Shown one piece after another: positions 26,058 through 34,437 of a stretch of 39,268 nucleotides of DNA (its first letter is position 1; each line of letters opens with the position of its first letter). The DNA is from Bordetella parapertussis (GTDB taxonomy: Bacteria > Pseudomonadota > Gammaproteobacteria > Burkholderiales > Burkholderiaceae_B). Where the stretch lies: contig CAMEAW010000013.1 in assembly GCA_945911685.1 (NCBI GenBank), positions 1-39,268 of the forward strand. Reading direction: 5' to 3'. The notes beneath the pieces are model-generated. The model saw nothing but the letters and a program-made list of their open reading frames with translations. It was not told the origin of the DNA and searched no databases. The translations under genes were made by a program, and so were the position numbers.

Positions 26058-27197
26058 ATGAAAAGTTTGTTTAACAAAAAGTGCGTTGTAGTGTCCGCGC
26101 TCGTGGCGACGTTATTGTTGTTAAGTGGTTGCGGTAGTTTACGCTCGGTGATGAGTGGTGATGATTCGATTGATTACAAAAGCGTGGTCCGTACCGACCC
26201 GCTCAGTATCCCTCCTGATCTGACGCAGGCTGCAAACGATCCGCGTTACCGTTCAGCTGCAACAGGCACCACAACATTTTCGCAGTTTCAGCAAGCGCAA
26301 GCGGGTGGCAGAGGTGTTCCAAATGCTGCACAGTCTGGCGTGTTGCCAACGCGCAGCGATATGCGCGTGATGCGTGATGGCGAACTGCGTTGGCTGTCAG
26401 TCGAAATGTCGCCCGAAAAAGTATTTTCGATGACGGCTGACTTTTGGACTGACGCTGGTTTTACGCTTGATGTGACCGATCCGAAGGCGGGCTTGATCGT
26501 CACGAATTGGGCTGAAAATCGCGCAAAAATTCCTGAAAGCTGGTTGCGTCAAGCCTTGGGGTCACTGCTCGATAGCCTGTACGACAGTGGCACACGCGAT
26601 AAATTTCGTACCCGTATCGAGCGGGTAGGCTCACGTACCGAGGTGTACATCTCCCATCGCCACATGGAAGAAATCGCTCGCGTCAACCTGTCTGACGTTG
26701 ATGTGAAGTGGACGAATGGCAAAGAAGATCCGGGTCTAAACGCCGCGATGTTGGCGAGACTGATGGTGTACTTGGGTGAAGACGTTGACGGCGCACGCAG
26801 AAAAATGGCACAAACGACTCCAGGCGCGCAAGAGCCTAAAGTCAGTGCAGCAGCGGGCGACAAGACCATGCTAGTGGTAGCTGAGCCCTTTGACCGTGCT
26901 TGGCGCCGGGTAGGTGTTGCGCTGGATTCGGGCGGCTTCACGGTGGATGATCGTGATCGCGCAGCGGGTGATTTCTACGTGCGTTATGTTGATACCGACA
27001 CAGGCGAAAAACGCGAAGAGCCCAGTTTCTTCAGTCGCTTATTTGGCGGTAAAGATCCCGCTAAGGCGCCTACGCTGCGTATCCGTTTGGTGCAACAAGG
27101 TAACCAAACGCAAATTACGGTGTTGGATGCACAAGGCGTGCGCGACAACAGCGCAACGGCGCAACGTTTGCTGAGTGTGTTGAGCGGGAAAATGTAA
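26058..27197 (+). CDS. bamC: Outer-membrane assembly lipoprotein BamC
   Basis: A 379-residue lipoprotein with lipobox LLSGC; Cys25 would be the acylated residue. An unstructured stretch follows (SIDYKSVVRTDPLSIPPDLT, the part that binds BamD in the family), then two helix-grip domains (about residues 105-235 and 265-375), as in NlpB/BamC. It is an accessory part of the BAM complex that inserts outer-membrane beta-barrels. It starts right after the dapA TAA. A strong terminator follows. Confidence 0.92.
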   Translation: MKSLFNKKCVVVSALVATLLLLSGCGSLRSVMSGDDSIDYKSVVRTDPLSIPPDLTQAANDPRYRSAATGTTTFSQFQQAQAGGRGVPNAAQSGVLPTRSDMRVMRDGELRWLSVEMSPEKVFSMTADFWTDAGFTLDVTDPKAGLIVTNWAENRAKIPESWLRQALGSLLDSLYDSGTRDKFRTRIERVGSRTEVYISHRHMEEIARVNLSDVDVKWTNGKEDPGLNAAMLARLMVYLGEDVDGARRKMAQTTPGAQEPKVSAAAGDKTMLVVAEPFDRAWRRVGVALDSGGFTVDDRDRAAGDFYVRYVDTDTGEKREEPSFFSRLFGGKDPAKAPTLRIRLVQQGNQTQITVLDAQGVRDNSATAQRLLSVLSGKM

Positions 27198-27216
27198 GTT
27201 AACTCTTAGGCAACAC

Positions 27217-27248
27217 AAAAAACGACGGCTTTGGCCGTCGTTTTTTTT
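27217..27248 (+). terminator. Strong intrinsic terminator after bamC
   Basis: CGACGGC (27223-27229) pairs with GCCGTCG (27234-27240) around loop TTTG, extended by six A-T pairs, and ends in eight T residues. It should end the dapA-bamC transcript 20 bases after the stop. The symmetric A and T runs could allow function in both directions. Confidence 0.95.
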
Positions 27249-27368
27249 GAGTTCGTAAGAGCTGTACCCTTGCTAGGGGCTACTGCATGATCAAAGTGCT
27301 TTGAAGGATGCCTCAAATAATTGTATGGAGACCTTGCCCTAAAAGTTAGGCTTGATGTGTGCCGGCCA

Positions 27369-27407
27369 TGCACCTTGTTGTGGCGTCTAGTGTGCCAAAG
27401 TGGTGCA
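27369..27407 (+). promoter_or_regulatory. Candidate paired NtrC-like binding sites upstream of urease
   Basis: TGTGCCAAAGTGGTGCA (27391-27407) agrees with the enteric glnA NtrC site TGCACTAAAATGGTGCA at 13 of 17 positions. A weaker match, TGCACCTTGTTGTGGCG, starts at 27369. Their centres are 22 bases apart, about two helical turns, as in NtrC enhancers. They lie about 230-270 bases before ureD, the expected range for nitrogen control of urease. The role is inferred from pattern alone. Confidence 0.4.
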
Positions 27408-27493
27408 TTTTTTGATCCTTGCTGTGATCTCTTGTGCGCTCTGATAATTCTCTTTGCATCTCGCTCAAAAATTCGTCATGATGATGTTTTAAT

Positions 27494-27512
27494 TGGCACA
27501 GACAATGTGTCA
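27494..27512. promoter_or_regulatory. 19-base operator-like palindrome, weak sigma-54 look-alike
   Basis: TGGCACA-N5-TGTGTCA has arms matching at six of seven positions. The TGGCAC also resembles a sigma-54 -24 box, but the -12 position reads GT rather than GC. It sits about 100 bases downstream of the NtrC-like sites and 125 bases before ureD. The rest of the 440-base gap (27198-27637) shows no convincing gene or RNA; an 87-codon frame at 27321-27584 lacks coding character. Confidence 0.3.
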
Positions 27513-27637
27513 GGTGACTGGGTGTCTTTCGTAATGCACTCGTTTATTTTGTTGATCCTGCCATCAACTCTGCCTGTAATTTAGCGCTGACATTAAGACT
27601 GAAGTTTTGCGCGCCAACCTTTTACTTTTTTTGATTC

Positions 27638-28534
27638 ATGCATCTCGGTGATCAGCGACATTGGTCTAATGACTCAGACTCCTCAGGTCATACTGCGGCT
27701 GAGTCGGCGCTCGCGTCTTGGACGGCACGCCTTGCGCTTGACTTCAACTTAGATCCTCATCAGCCTCATCTTAAGACTCGGCTCAATCATCAGCACTTGG
27801 GGCCCTTGCGTATTCAAAAAGCCTTGTACCCAGAGGGTGCTTCACCTTGTCACGCGATCATTGTGCACCCACCAGGTGGTATTGCGGGCGGTGATCGACT
27901 TGAAGTGTTGATAAACAGTCAAACGGGAAGCCATGGCTTGGTGACGACCCCCTCGGCTGCAAAGTGGTACGGCGCAAACGCCTCGCTGGAGGCTTCGCAG
28001 TTGATTGATATTGACTTGCAGGGTGCGGTCGAGTGGTTGCCACAAGAGACGATTGTGTTTAATCGGGCACGCGTGCGTTCTGATTTTGATATCAGAGTGG
28101 GTGAGCATGGGGCAATGTTAGGTTGGGATCATTTAATCTTTGGTCGCCACGCTTCTGGAGAATCGTTTGCTGAAGGTCATTTCAGGCAGTCTGTAAAAAT
28201 TAAGATTGATCAGAAACTCATTTGGCACGATCGTTTAGCTTTGGTAGGCGATGATGCCTTGTTTGCCTCGCCAATCGGCCTGCGTGGGCATTACACCTGC
28301 GCCACGTTGTGGGCGATTTTGCCTGCAACTAAAACATTTAGCGAAGCAACCGTGCAAACCTTGCGCGAACAGTCTGCGCAGTTTGCCTGGACGACACTTC
28401 ATCCTCGCTTATTGGTGGGTCGACTTTTAGCCGAACCACGTGAACTTAAGCTTTTATTACAAGACGCTTGGGCGCACTTGCGACCCGTCGTACTTGGTTT
28501 GCCAGCTGTTGCACCACGCTTGTGGGCGACTTGA
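27638..28534 (+). CDS. ureD: Urease accessory protein UreD
   Basis: A 298-residue chaperone that holds urease apoenzyme with UreF and UreG during nickel insertion. Family marks are the N-terminal WTARLALDFNL, GPLRIQKALYPEG, HPPGGIAGGD and TTPSAAKWYGAN. No clear ribosome site precedes the ATG, and the first ~25 residues are poorly conserved, so the true start may be slightly different. It is first in the order ureD-A-B-C-E-F-G, typical of proteobacteria. A 34-base gap leads to ureA. Confidence 0.92.
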   Translation: MHLGDQRHWSNDSDSSGHTAAESALASWTARLALDFNLDPHQPHLKTRLNHQHLGPLRIQKALYPEGASPCHAIIVHPPGGIAGGDRLEVLINSQTGSHGLVTTPSAAKWYGANASLEASQLIDIDLQGAVEWLPQETIVFNRARVRSDFDIRVGEHGAMLGWDHLIFGRHASGESFAEGHFRQSVKIKIDQKLIWHDRLALVGDDALFASPIGLRGHYTCATLWAILPATKTFSEATVQTLREQSAQFAWTTLHPRLLVGRLLAEPRELKLLLQDAWAHLRPVVLGLPAVAPRLWAT

Positions 28535-28568
28535 TGATTACGATAATAAAAGATGTTGAGGGGTAACT

Positions 28569-28871
28569 ATGGATCTGACACCACGCGAAAAAGACAAACT
28601 GTTGATTTTTACTGCAAGCTTGCTGGCCGAGCGCCGACGTGCACGTGGCTTAAAGCTCAACGTGCCCGAAGCGATCGCCATGATTTCGGCGGCCATCATG
28701 GAAGGTGCACGCGATGGAAAAACTGTTGCTGAACTCATGAGCGAAGGTCGCAATATTTTGAGTCGCAAAGATGTGATGGAAGGTGTTTCTGAAATGATCC
28801 CCGATATTCAAGTCGAGGCAACGTTTCCGGATGGCACCAAACTTGTGACGGTTCATCAACCTATTCAATAG
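28569..28871 (+). CDS. ureA: Urease gamma subunit
   Basis: A 100-residue protein, the standard length for Ure[32 protein letters not shown] and the C-terminal [17 protein letters not shown] are signature segments. It forms the (ABC)3 core enzyme with UreB and UreC. The 159-base gap before ureB is unusually long, since these genes normally abut, and is filled by tandem repeats. Confidence 0.96.
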   Translation: MDLTPREKDKLLIFTASLLAERRRARGLKLNVPEAIAMISAAIMEGARDGKTVAELMSEGRNILSRKDVMEGVSEMIPDIQVEATFPDGTKLVTVHQPIQ

Positions 28872-28879
28872 CGATACGT

Positions 28880-29030
28880 GTTGCTCTTCTTCTTGTGTGG
28901 AAGTGCGAGATTTCAGTCATTAGTCAGTCTTGTTGCTGTTCTTCTTGTGTTGAAGGGCGAGGTTTCAGTTAGTCGGCAGCCTGATTGCCGTTCTTCTCGC
29001 GTTAAAACGCGAGATTTTATGGAGAAAAAG
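28880..29030. repeat. 52-base tandem repeat filling the ureA-ureB gap
   Basis: Units begin at 28880, 28932 and 28984; the third is cut short by the ureB start. The first two agree at about 40 of 52 positions, strongest over GTTGCTxTTCTTCTTGTGT and the following GCGAG-TTTCAGT segment. The third is more diverged but keeps TTCTTCT and GCGAG. Confidence 0.85.
28995..29018 (+). terminator. Terminator-like hairpin just before ureB
   Basis: TCTCGCGT (28995-29002) and ACGCGAGA (29007-29014) form a perfect 8-bp stem with a TAAA loop and are followed by TTTT. It lies in the third 52-base repeat unit, only 12 bases from the ureB ATG, so it could attenuate transcription or mask the ribosome site. The short T tract argues against full termination. 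Confidence 0.45.
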
Positions 29031-29357
29031 ATGAATACCACACCAATGATTCCGGGCGAGATGATTGTTGCCCCAGGTGAAATTGAAATTAATGTTGGCC
29101 GTGCCACGACAAAAGTGCTGGTCGCCAACACCGGTGATCGGCCCGTGCAGATTGGGTCGCATTATCACTTTGCAGAAACCAATGCTGCGTTGCGTTTTGA
29201 TCGTGCGCAGGCCACTGGGTTTCGTTTGAATATACCGGCGGGCACTGCGGTACGTTTCGAGCCAGGTCAAGAACGCGAGGTCGAGCTCGTTGCCTTGGCG
29301 GGTGATCGACTGGTGTATGGCTTTAGAGGTTTGGTGATGGGGGCCTTAGACAAATGA
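29031..29357 (+). CDS. ureB: Urease beta subunit
   Basis: A 108-residue protein with [30 protein letters not shown]-type [34 protein letters not shown] and the ending [10 protein letters not shown], all standard for UreB. GGAG six bases upstream supports the ATG 29031; an ATG at 29019 and an open frame back to 28878 lie in repeat DNA and are not favoured. The stop overlaps the ureC start (ATGA). Confidence 0.95.
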   Translation: MNTTPMIPGEMIVAPGEIEINVGRATTKVLVANTGDRPVQIGSHYHFAETNAALRFDRAQATGFRLNIPAGTAVRFEPGQEREVELVALAGDRLVYGFRGLVMGALDK

Positions 29358-31066
29358 AGATTTCAAGACAAGCGTACGCTGAGATGTACGGCCCCACCAC
29401 GGGTGATCGAATTCGCCTGGCCGATACGGCACTGTTTGCGATGGTTGAAAAAGATTTCACCATCTATGGCGAAGAGGTGAAGTTTGGTGGCGGCAAGGTG
29501 ATTCGTGATGGCATGGGTCAGTCGCAACGCATGAGTAAAGACTGCGTGGACACCGTACTGACCAATGCCTTGATCATCGATTACTGGGGCATCGTCAAGG
29601 CGGATATCGGTATTAAAAATGGCCGCATTTCGGGTATCGGTAAAGCGGGTAACCCGGATGTGCAGCCGGGTATCACGATTGTTGTAGGCCCAGCCACTGA
29701 AGTGATCGCAGCCGAAGGCATGATCGTCACGGCCGGTGGTATTGACAGCCATATCCATTTGATCTGCCCGCAACAAATCGAAGAGGCTTTGAGCTCTGGC
29801 GTGACCACCATGATTGGCGGTGGCACGGGCCCAGCGACCGGTACCTTCGCCACCACTGTCACGCCGGGACCGTGGCATTTGGCGCGCATGCTACAGGCCA
29901 TGGAATCTTATCCCATCAATATTGGTTTGTTAGGCAAAGGTAACGTTTCGGTGCCGGGCCCCTTGCACGAACAGATCGAAGCGGGCGCGGTTGGGTTGAA
30001 GTTGCACGAAGATTGGGGCAGTACTCCTGCCGCCATCGATAACTGTTTAAGCGTGGCGGATGAAACCGATACCCAAGTGGCGATTCATACTGACACCTTG
30101 AATGAATCGGGCTTTGTTGAGGCAACGATTGATGCGATCAAAGGGCGTGTGATTCACACGTATCACACCGAGGGTGCTGGGGGCGGTCATGCGCCCGATA
30201 TTATCCGCATTTGCGGTGAATCCAATGTGTTGCCTTCGTCAACTAACCCGACACGGCCATTCACGATCAATACGCTGGATGAGCACCTTGATATGTTGAT
30301 GGTGTGTCATCACCTTGATGCCTCAATCGCTGAAGACATTGCGTTTGCCGAAAGTCGGATCCGTCGCGAGACTATTGCCGCTGAAGATATTTTGCATGAC
30401 ATCGGCGCGTTTTCGATGATCTCGTCAGACAGTCAAGCGATGGGCCGTGTGGGCGAAGTGATTATGCGAACCTGGCAAACTGCACACAAAATGCGCGAGC
30501 AACGTGGCTCAATGAGTGAGGCGGGGTTTTCAGATCCCTCAACCAGCGATAACGCACGCATCAAGCGCTACATCGCCAAGTACACGATCAACCCTGCGAT
30601 TACGCATGGGATGGACAAAGAGGTCGGTTCAATCGAGGTGGGTAAGTTTGCCGACTTGGTGTTGTGGCGCCCGGCATTTTTTGGTGTCAAACCTTCGACG
30701 GTGATTAAGGGCGGACAGATTGCGATGGCTGCGATGGGTGATCCCAATGCGTCGATCCCCACACCGCAGCCCGTACATTTCAGGCCGCAGTTTGGTGCGG
30801 CGCAAAGTGCGATTGCAACGAGCTGCATTACCTTTATGTCGGGTATTGCGATTCATAAAGGCTTGCCAGCTGAGTTAGGCCTAAAGCGCCATGTTGCCGC
30901 AGTGCAGGGCATGCGCAGCTTGACTAAGGCTGATATGAAGCTCAACGCCGCAACGCCGAAGATCACCGTGAGCCCTGAAAATTACAAGGTCTATGCGGAT
31001 GGCGTCTTACTGGATTGCCCACCTGCAACGATTTTGCCAATGGCGCAGCGTTACTTTTTGTTTTAG
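29354..31066 (+). CDS. ureC: Urease alpha subunit (catalytic)
   Basis: The 570-residue nickel amidohydrolase that splits urea into ammonia and carbamate. Active-site residues are intact: His133 and His135 (DSHIH), carbamylated Lys216 (GLKLHED), His245, His271 and Asp359 (SSDSQ) as nickel ligands, with Cys318 and His319 (MVCHH) in the mobile flap. Each is one less than the Klebsiella number, as expected for a one-residue offset. The start overlaps ureB; ureE follows nine bases after the stop. Confidence 0.98.
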   Translation: MKISRQAYAEMYGPTTGDRIRLADTALFAMVEKDFTIYGEEVKFGGGKVIRDGMGQSQRMSKDCVDTVLTNALIIDYWGIVKADIGIKNGRISGIGKAGNPDVQPGITIVVGPATEVIAAEGMIVTAGGIDSHIHLICPQQIEEALSSGVTTMIGGGTGPATGTFATTVTPGPWHLARMLQAMESYPINIGLLGKGNVSVPGPLHEQIEAGAVGLKLHEDWGSTPAAIDNCLSVADETDTQVAIHTDTLNESGFVEATIDAIKGRVIHTYHTEGAGGGHAPDIIRICGESNVLPSSTNPTRPFTINTLDEHLDMLMVCHHLDASIAEDIAFAESRIRRETIAAEDILHDIGAFSMISSDSQAMGRVGEVIMRTWQTAHKMREQRGSMSEAGFSDPSTSDNARIKRYIAKYTINPAITHGMDKEVGSIEVGKFADLVLWRPAFFGVKPSTVIKGGQIAMAAMGDPNASIPTPQPVHFRPQFGAAQSAIATSCITFMSGIAIHKGLPAELGLKRHVAAVQGMRSLTKADMKLNAATPKITVSPENYKVYADGVLLDCPPATILPMAQRYFLF

Positions 31067-31074
31067 GAAGAAGC

Positions 31075-31656
31075 ATGGCAATCATGTTAAACGCGCGCCG
31101 CGCGCACGACGATCCGCAGTTACACAGCGATAGCACAGCTTGGCCAGAGCCGTGGCCTGTGCTTGAATTGACGCTAGAAGATCGCCAACGCTGGCGCTTG
31201 GCCGCGATGTTGCCCAATGGTCGCGCCGTGGCTGTGATCTTGCCGCGTACTGAACATATGCAGCATGGTGATGTCTTGTGTGGCGATCAAGGTGAGCGTG
31301 TCGTGGTGCAGGCCGCAGTTGAAGAGCTATTTTGTATTCAGGCGAGTAGTCCGTTTGAGTTGATGCGTATTATTTATCACCTGGCCAATCGCCATGTGCG
31401 AGCCATGCTCTCGACCGAAGCGGTATGGATCCAGCCTGATCCAGTGCTCGCTGACATGGTGCGACGTTTGGGTGGCACCGTGACGGTGGTGCAACAGGCC
31501 TTTATCCCTGAGGGTGGTGCTTACGCTGCAGGGCAGGGCGGTGGGCATCACCACCATCACCATGCGAGCGAGTGTGGTGTTGAAGAACATGATCAAGCCA
31601 TGGGTAATCTTGGCGAAGAACTCTCAATCGCCGCGCACGCGCGCGCAAAGTCGTAA
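31075..31656 (+). CDS. ureE: Urease nickel metallochaperone UreE
   Basis: A 193-residue protein with an N-terminal peptide-binding domain, a metal-binding domain including the AVEELFCIQA and FELMRIIYHLANRH region (family GNRH site), and a histidine-rich tail with six consecutive His near residue 160. UreE dimers carry Ni2+ to the UreDFG-apoenzyme complex. GGAAG before the ATG at 31075 fixes the start, although the frame is open further upstream within ureC. The tail shows that this is the nickel-storing His-rich type. Confidence 0.93.
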   Translation: MAIMLNARRAHDDPQLHSDSTAWPEPWPVLELTLEDRQRWRLAAMLPNGRAVAVILPRTEHMQHGDVLCGDQGERVVVQAAVEELFCIQASSPFELMRIIYHLANRHVRAMLSTEAVWIQPDPVLADMVRRLGGTVTVVQQAFIPEGGAYAAGQGGGHHHHHHASECGVEEHDQAMGNLGEELSIAAHARAKS

Positions 31657-31660
31657 GGCG

Positions 31661-32467
31661 ATGATGCCGCTGCCATCTACCAACCAGCCGGTGACAAATC
31701 AGCCTGCGCTGACAGAGAGCCAGAGAAAGCCGCAAGTGGGTTCGTCAAGCGTTGCTGACGCTGAACGGGCAACGAGTAAAGGTAACCCCGCGCTGACACA
31801 CATTCAATCGTTGTTAGCCGCGCTACATCTGGCAAGTCCCGCCTTGCCCGTCGGTGGCTTTGCCTACTCGCAAGGTTTAGAGCAAGCCATTGAAGATCGC
31901 TGGGTGACTCAAGTTGACCAAGCCTATGTCTGGATTCGCGACGTATTGCTCTTGAATCTAGCGCGGCAAGAGTTGCCGCTGTGGTTAGCATGCCATCGTG
32001 CGGTATTGCAACAAGATTGGTCTGCTTTAGCTACCGCCAATCAAGAACTTTATGCTTTGCGCGAAACCGCTGAGTTCAGGCTTGAGTCTGTGCAAATGGG
32101 TCATTCGATGACTAAGTTGTTTGCACAATGGCCTCAAGGGGCGGCGCTCAATGCACTGTCGATCGAACAATGGACTTACCCCGCCTCATATGCCGCCTTA
32201 GCGGCGATCTCTGGGGTAGATGAGACGATGGCGTTGACGGCCTATTTGTGGAGCTGGGTTGAAAATCAGGCGCTCGCTGCAGTGAAGATTATTCCGCTAG
32301 GGCAAATTGATGGTCAGGCGTTGCTACATCGTTTGAAGGGTGATGTCGAGCGCGCCACTGAGATTGCGCGTTCAACCGACCCTTTGCATGCAGGCTCAGC
32401 GGCCTTTGGCCTTGCGGTTGCAAGCGCTAGACATGAAACACAATACAGTCGTTTGTTTAGAAGTTGA
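31661..32467 (+). CDS. ureF: Urease accessory protein UreF
   Basis: A 268-residue protein. The family core begins near residue 54 with LHLASPALPVGGFAYSQGLE and continues through ETAEFRLESVQMGHS to the C-terminal region. UreF links UreD to UreG and is needed for GTP-dependent nickel insertion. It starts four bases after ureE; either of two adjacent ATGs (31661, 31664) could be used after TAAGG. The N-terminal ~50 residues are a low-complexity Ser/Gln/Asn/Pro extension absent from typical UreF (about 225 residues). Confidence 0.93.
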   Translation: MMPLPSTNQPVTNQPALTESQRKPQVGSSSVADAERATSKGNPALTHIQSLLAALHLASPALPVGGFAYSQGLEQAIEDRWVTQVDQAYVWIRDVLLLNLARQELPLWLACHRAVLQQDWSALATANQELYALRETAEFRLESVQMGHSMTKLFAQWPQGAALNALSIEQWTYPASYAALAAISGVDETMALTAYLWSWVENQALAAVKIIPLGQIDGQALLHRLKGDVERATEIARSTDPLHAGSAAFGLAVASARHETQYSRLFRS

Positions 32468-32520
32468 ATGCTGTACACAAAATCATTTTTTCGTAGTTGT
32501 CATTATTTTAGGATCGCACG

Positions 32521-33147
32521 ATGAACGCTTCTACTCAAACAAATCCCTTGCGTGTTGGCATCGGTGGCCCCGTTGGTTCGGGCAAGACCACACTCGTTGA
32601 AGTCTTATGCAAACGCATGCGTGATCAATACAAATTGGCTGTCGTCACCAACGACATCTACACCAAAGAAGACGAGCGTTTGCTGGTTGCTGCCGAAGCG
32701 CTCACCGCTGATCGCATCATGGGTGTCGAAACCGGCGGTTGCCCCCACACAGCGATTCGCGAAGATGCCTCGATCAATCTCGAGGCCATCGATCGCATGC
32801 AAAAACGGTTTCCTGATCTGGATTTAATTTTTATTGAATCGGGTGGCGATAATTTGGCCGCGACCTTCAGCCCTGATTTATCTGACCTCACGATTTATGT
32901 GATCGATGTGGCCGGTGGCGAAAAAATCCCCCGCAAAGGCGGCCCCGGCATTACACGCAGCGATTTGTTAGTGATTAACAAAACGGATTTAGCCCCGTAC
33001 GTGGGTGCCAACTTAGACGTCATGCGCCACGACACCGGTCGCATGCGTGCCGATCGCCCCTGGGTAATGACGAACCTCAAAACCGGCGACGGGCTGGACG
33101 AGGTGATTAAATTTATCGAAAAGGCAGGGTGCTTGGCTGCGAAGTGA
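32521..33147 (+). CDS. ureG: Urease accessory GTPase UreG
   Basis: A 208-residue SIMIBI-class GTPase. P-loop GPVGSGKT is at residues 16-23, the metal-binding Cys-Pro-His at 74-76 (GGCPHTAIR), [13 protein letters not shown] follows, and the guanine-binding NKTD comes later. It couples GTP hydrolysis to nickel delivery to UreC. It is the last gene of the urease operon here and is separated from ureF by 53 bases. No nickel transporter or urea transporter gene follows in the window. Confidence 0.97.
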   Translation: MNASTQTNPLRVGIGGPVGSGKTTLVEVLCKRMRDQYKLAVVTNDIYTKEDERLLVAAEALTADRIMGVETGGCPHTAIREDASINLEAIDRMQKRFPDLDLIFIESGGDNLAATFSPDLSDLTIYVIDVAGGEKIPRKGGPGITRSDLLVINKTDLAPYVGANLDVMRHDTGRMRADRPWVMTNLKTGDGLDEVIKFIEKAGCLAAK

Positions 33148-33425
33148 TTGTGGTTTCGCGCATGTACTCGTGATTAGCTGAAGTCGTGATAGAAGACGCT
33201 TACAAGTCCTTACTAAATCTAACAACTATTTCCATTGTTTTTTGCGAAGATTGCACTGTTCTGTTTGCCTAGTATCTAGGTTGACAGCAGTCCTTTTTTT
33301 GTACATACAATTCCGGAGTGCGCGGAAAGCCTCGGCCTTTAGGCCGGGGATGAATAGCGCGGACAGCAGCGCTGTCCTAGCTGTTTGCATTTTGAACTCG
33401 CGGATATACTGTTTATCATTACAGT

Positions 33426-33668
33426 ATGCAGCAACTTCAAGCCTACAAATTCGAGCTACGTCAAAATGGGGAACAAGTACGCAAGATGCGTCAGTTCGCT
33501 GGGGCGTGTCGGTTCGTCTACAACAAGGCGCTCGCCTTGCAGAAGGCAAGACACGAGGTTGGCGAAAAGCATCTTTGCTATGCCTCGCTGTGCAAGCACC
33601 TGACCGAATGGCGCAGTAGCGCCGAAACACCTTGGCTCAAAGAAGCGCACTCGCAAATCACCGCGTAG
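33426..33668 (+). pseudogene. tnpB: Truncated TnpB/OrfB N-terminus
   Basis: The 80-codon frame reads as the N-terminal helix-turn-helix part of IS605-family OrfB: YKFELRQNGEQVRKMRQFAG, then CRFVYNKALALQ, and ending near ETPWLKEAHSQ. Normal TnpB is about 370-400 residues and goes on to a RuvC-like nuclease with a zinc finger. Here the sequence jumps straight to the element's right end and stops, so the nuclease is absent and the protein cannot be active as a guided nuclease. Confidence 0.85.
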
Positions 33669-33676
33669 CGCCGTAG

Positions 33677-33710
33677 GAATCCCCGCCCTTTAGGGCGGGG
33701 AGGATGTCAA
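33677..33710 (+). ncRNA. Residual omega-RNA scaffold hairpin of the TnpB element
   Basis: GAATCCCCGCCC-TTTA-GGGCGGGGAGGATGTCAA matches the right-end stem-loop that forms the 3' scaffold of the TnpB guide RNA; the bases after 33710 would have been the guide. With tnpB deleted it is a fossil unless a TnpB elsewhere in the genome uses it. The RNA role is inferred from known IS605-type elements. Confidence 0.5.
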
Positions 33711-33756
33711 GATGCAATGCGGGTTTTCCGAGGGATATCGTGCATAATCAACCACT

Positions 33757-34434
33757 ATGTTAATCGAGTTTAAAAACGTTTCTGTCGAGCGCGAACGCCG
33801 ATTGGTGCTCGCCGACCTGAGCTTGAAGCTTTCCGAGCTCCGTATCGGGGTGGTCGGGCCTAATGGCTCGGGCAAAAGCTCGTTGGCGAGGTTGATCAAC
33901 GGCCTGCTTTTGCCCAAAACCGGTCAGGTTTGGGTGGATGGGCTCGATACTGCACGGGAGGTCGGGGCGGTTCGCCGAAAGGTTGGGTTTGTCTTTCAGA
34001 ACCCTGATAACCAGATTGTGTTTCCGGTGGTGCACGAAGACATTGAATTTGGGCTCAAGCAACGCGAACCTGATTCCCAACGGCGTGCTTTACGCGCTCA
34101 GGCCGCCTTAGAGCGCTTAGGGGTCGGCCATTTGACCGAGCGCAGCGTGCACACGCTGTCGGGCGGCGAGCGTCAACTAGTCGCCCTGGCTGCAGTGCTC
34201 GCCACCGAGCCAGAGATATTGGTCTTTGACGAACCCACCACACAGCTTGATTTGCGCCTGCGTAACCGGTTTGAGCAGCACTTAGCCGAACTGCCTCAAC
34301 CCGCCTTAGTGGTGAGTCATGACCTGACCTTAATGCAGCAAATGAATCGTGTCTTGGTGATTGATCAGGGGCGCCTGGCCTTTGATGGTGTACCAACCGA
34401 GGCGTTGGCCTGGTACCAAGCGCATTGCGGGTAA
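33757..34434 (+). CDS. bioM: Biotin ECF transporter ATPase BioM
   Basis: A 225-residue ABC ATPase of the energy-coupling-factor type. Walker A GPNGSGKS is at 34-41, the ECF-typical Q-loop FQNPDNQIVFP at 80-90, the signature LSGGERQ at 134-140, and Walker B ILVFDEP at 154-160. It powers biotin uptake with BioN and BioY. It starts 47 bases after the TnpB remnant, so the remnant lies in its promoter region. The bioN start follows after three bases. Linkage to bioN and bioY gives the substrate. Confidence 0.92.
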   Translation: MLIEFKNVSVERERRLVLADLSLKLSELRIGVVGPNGSGKSSLARLINGLLLPKTGQVWVDGLDTAREVGAVRRKVGFVFQNPDNQIVFPVVHEDIEFGLKQREPDSQRRALRAQAALERLGVGHLTERSVHTLSGGERQLVALAAVLATEPEILVFDEPTTQLDLRLRNRFEQHLAELPQPALVVSHDLTLMQQMNRVLVIDQGRLAFDGVPTEALAWYQAHCG

Positions 34435-34437
34435 CAC

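Larger units (their letters stand above)
33331..33710 (+). mobile_element. Internally deleted IS200/IS605-type (TnpB) element remnant
   Basis: The remnant has hairpins at the left (33331-33348, loop TTTA; and 33361-33377), then the start of a TnpB/OrfB reading frame (33426), and a right-end structure CCCCGCCC-TTTA-GGGCGGGG (33681-33700) followed by AGGATGTCAA. That right end is the well-known terminal sequence of IS605/IS1341-type elements and corresponds to the conserved part of the omega RNA. About 300 codons of tnpB are missing. The left boundary is uncertain. The rest of the 609-base gap after ureG shows nothing else clear. Confidence 0.75.

Noticed and set aside
27321..27584. 87-codon frame in the urease leader
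   Set aside because: It has no ribosome site, no family resemblance and an odd Cys-rich composition; the region is better explained as regulatory DNA.
28878..29030. N-terminal extension of ureB to a GTG at 28878
   Set aside because: The frame lies in 52-base repeats and gives a sequence foreign to UreB; GGAG before 29031 marks the usual start.
31541..31563. Run of histidine codons that might look like a cloning tag
   Set aside because: Histidine-rich tails are normal in UreE and serve nickel binding; the surrounding operon is natural.
33226..33630. Minus-strand frame opposite the TnpB remnant
   Set aside because: It is a shadow of the remnant and shows no transposase TnpA motif.
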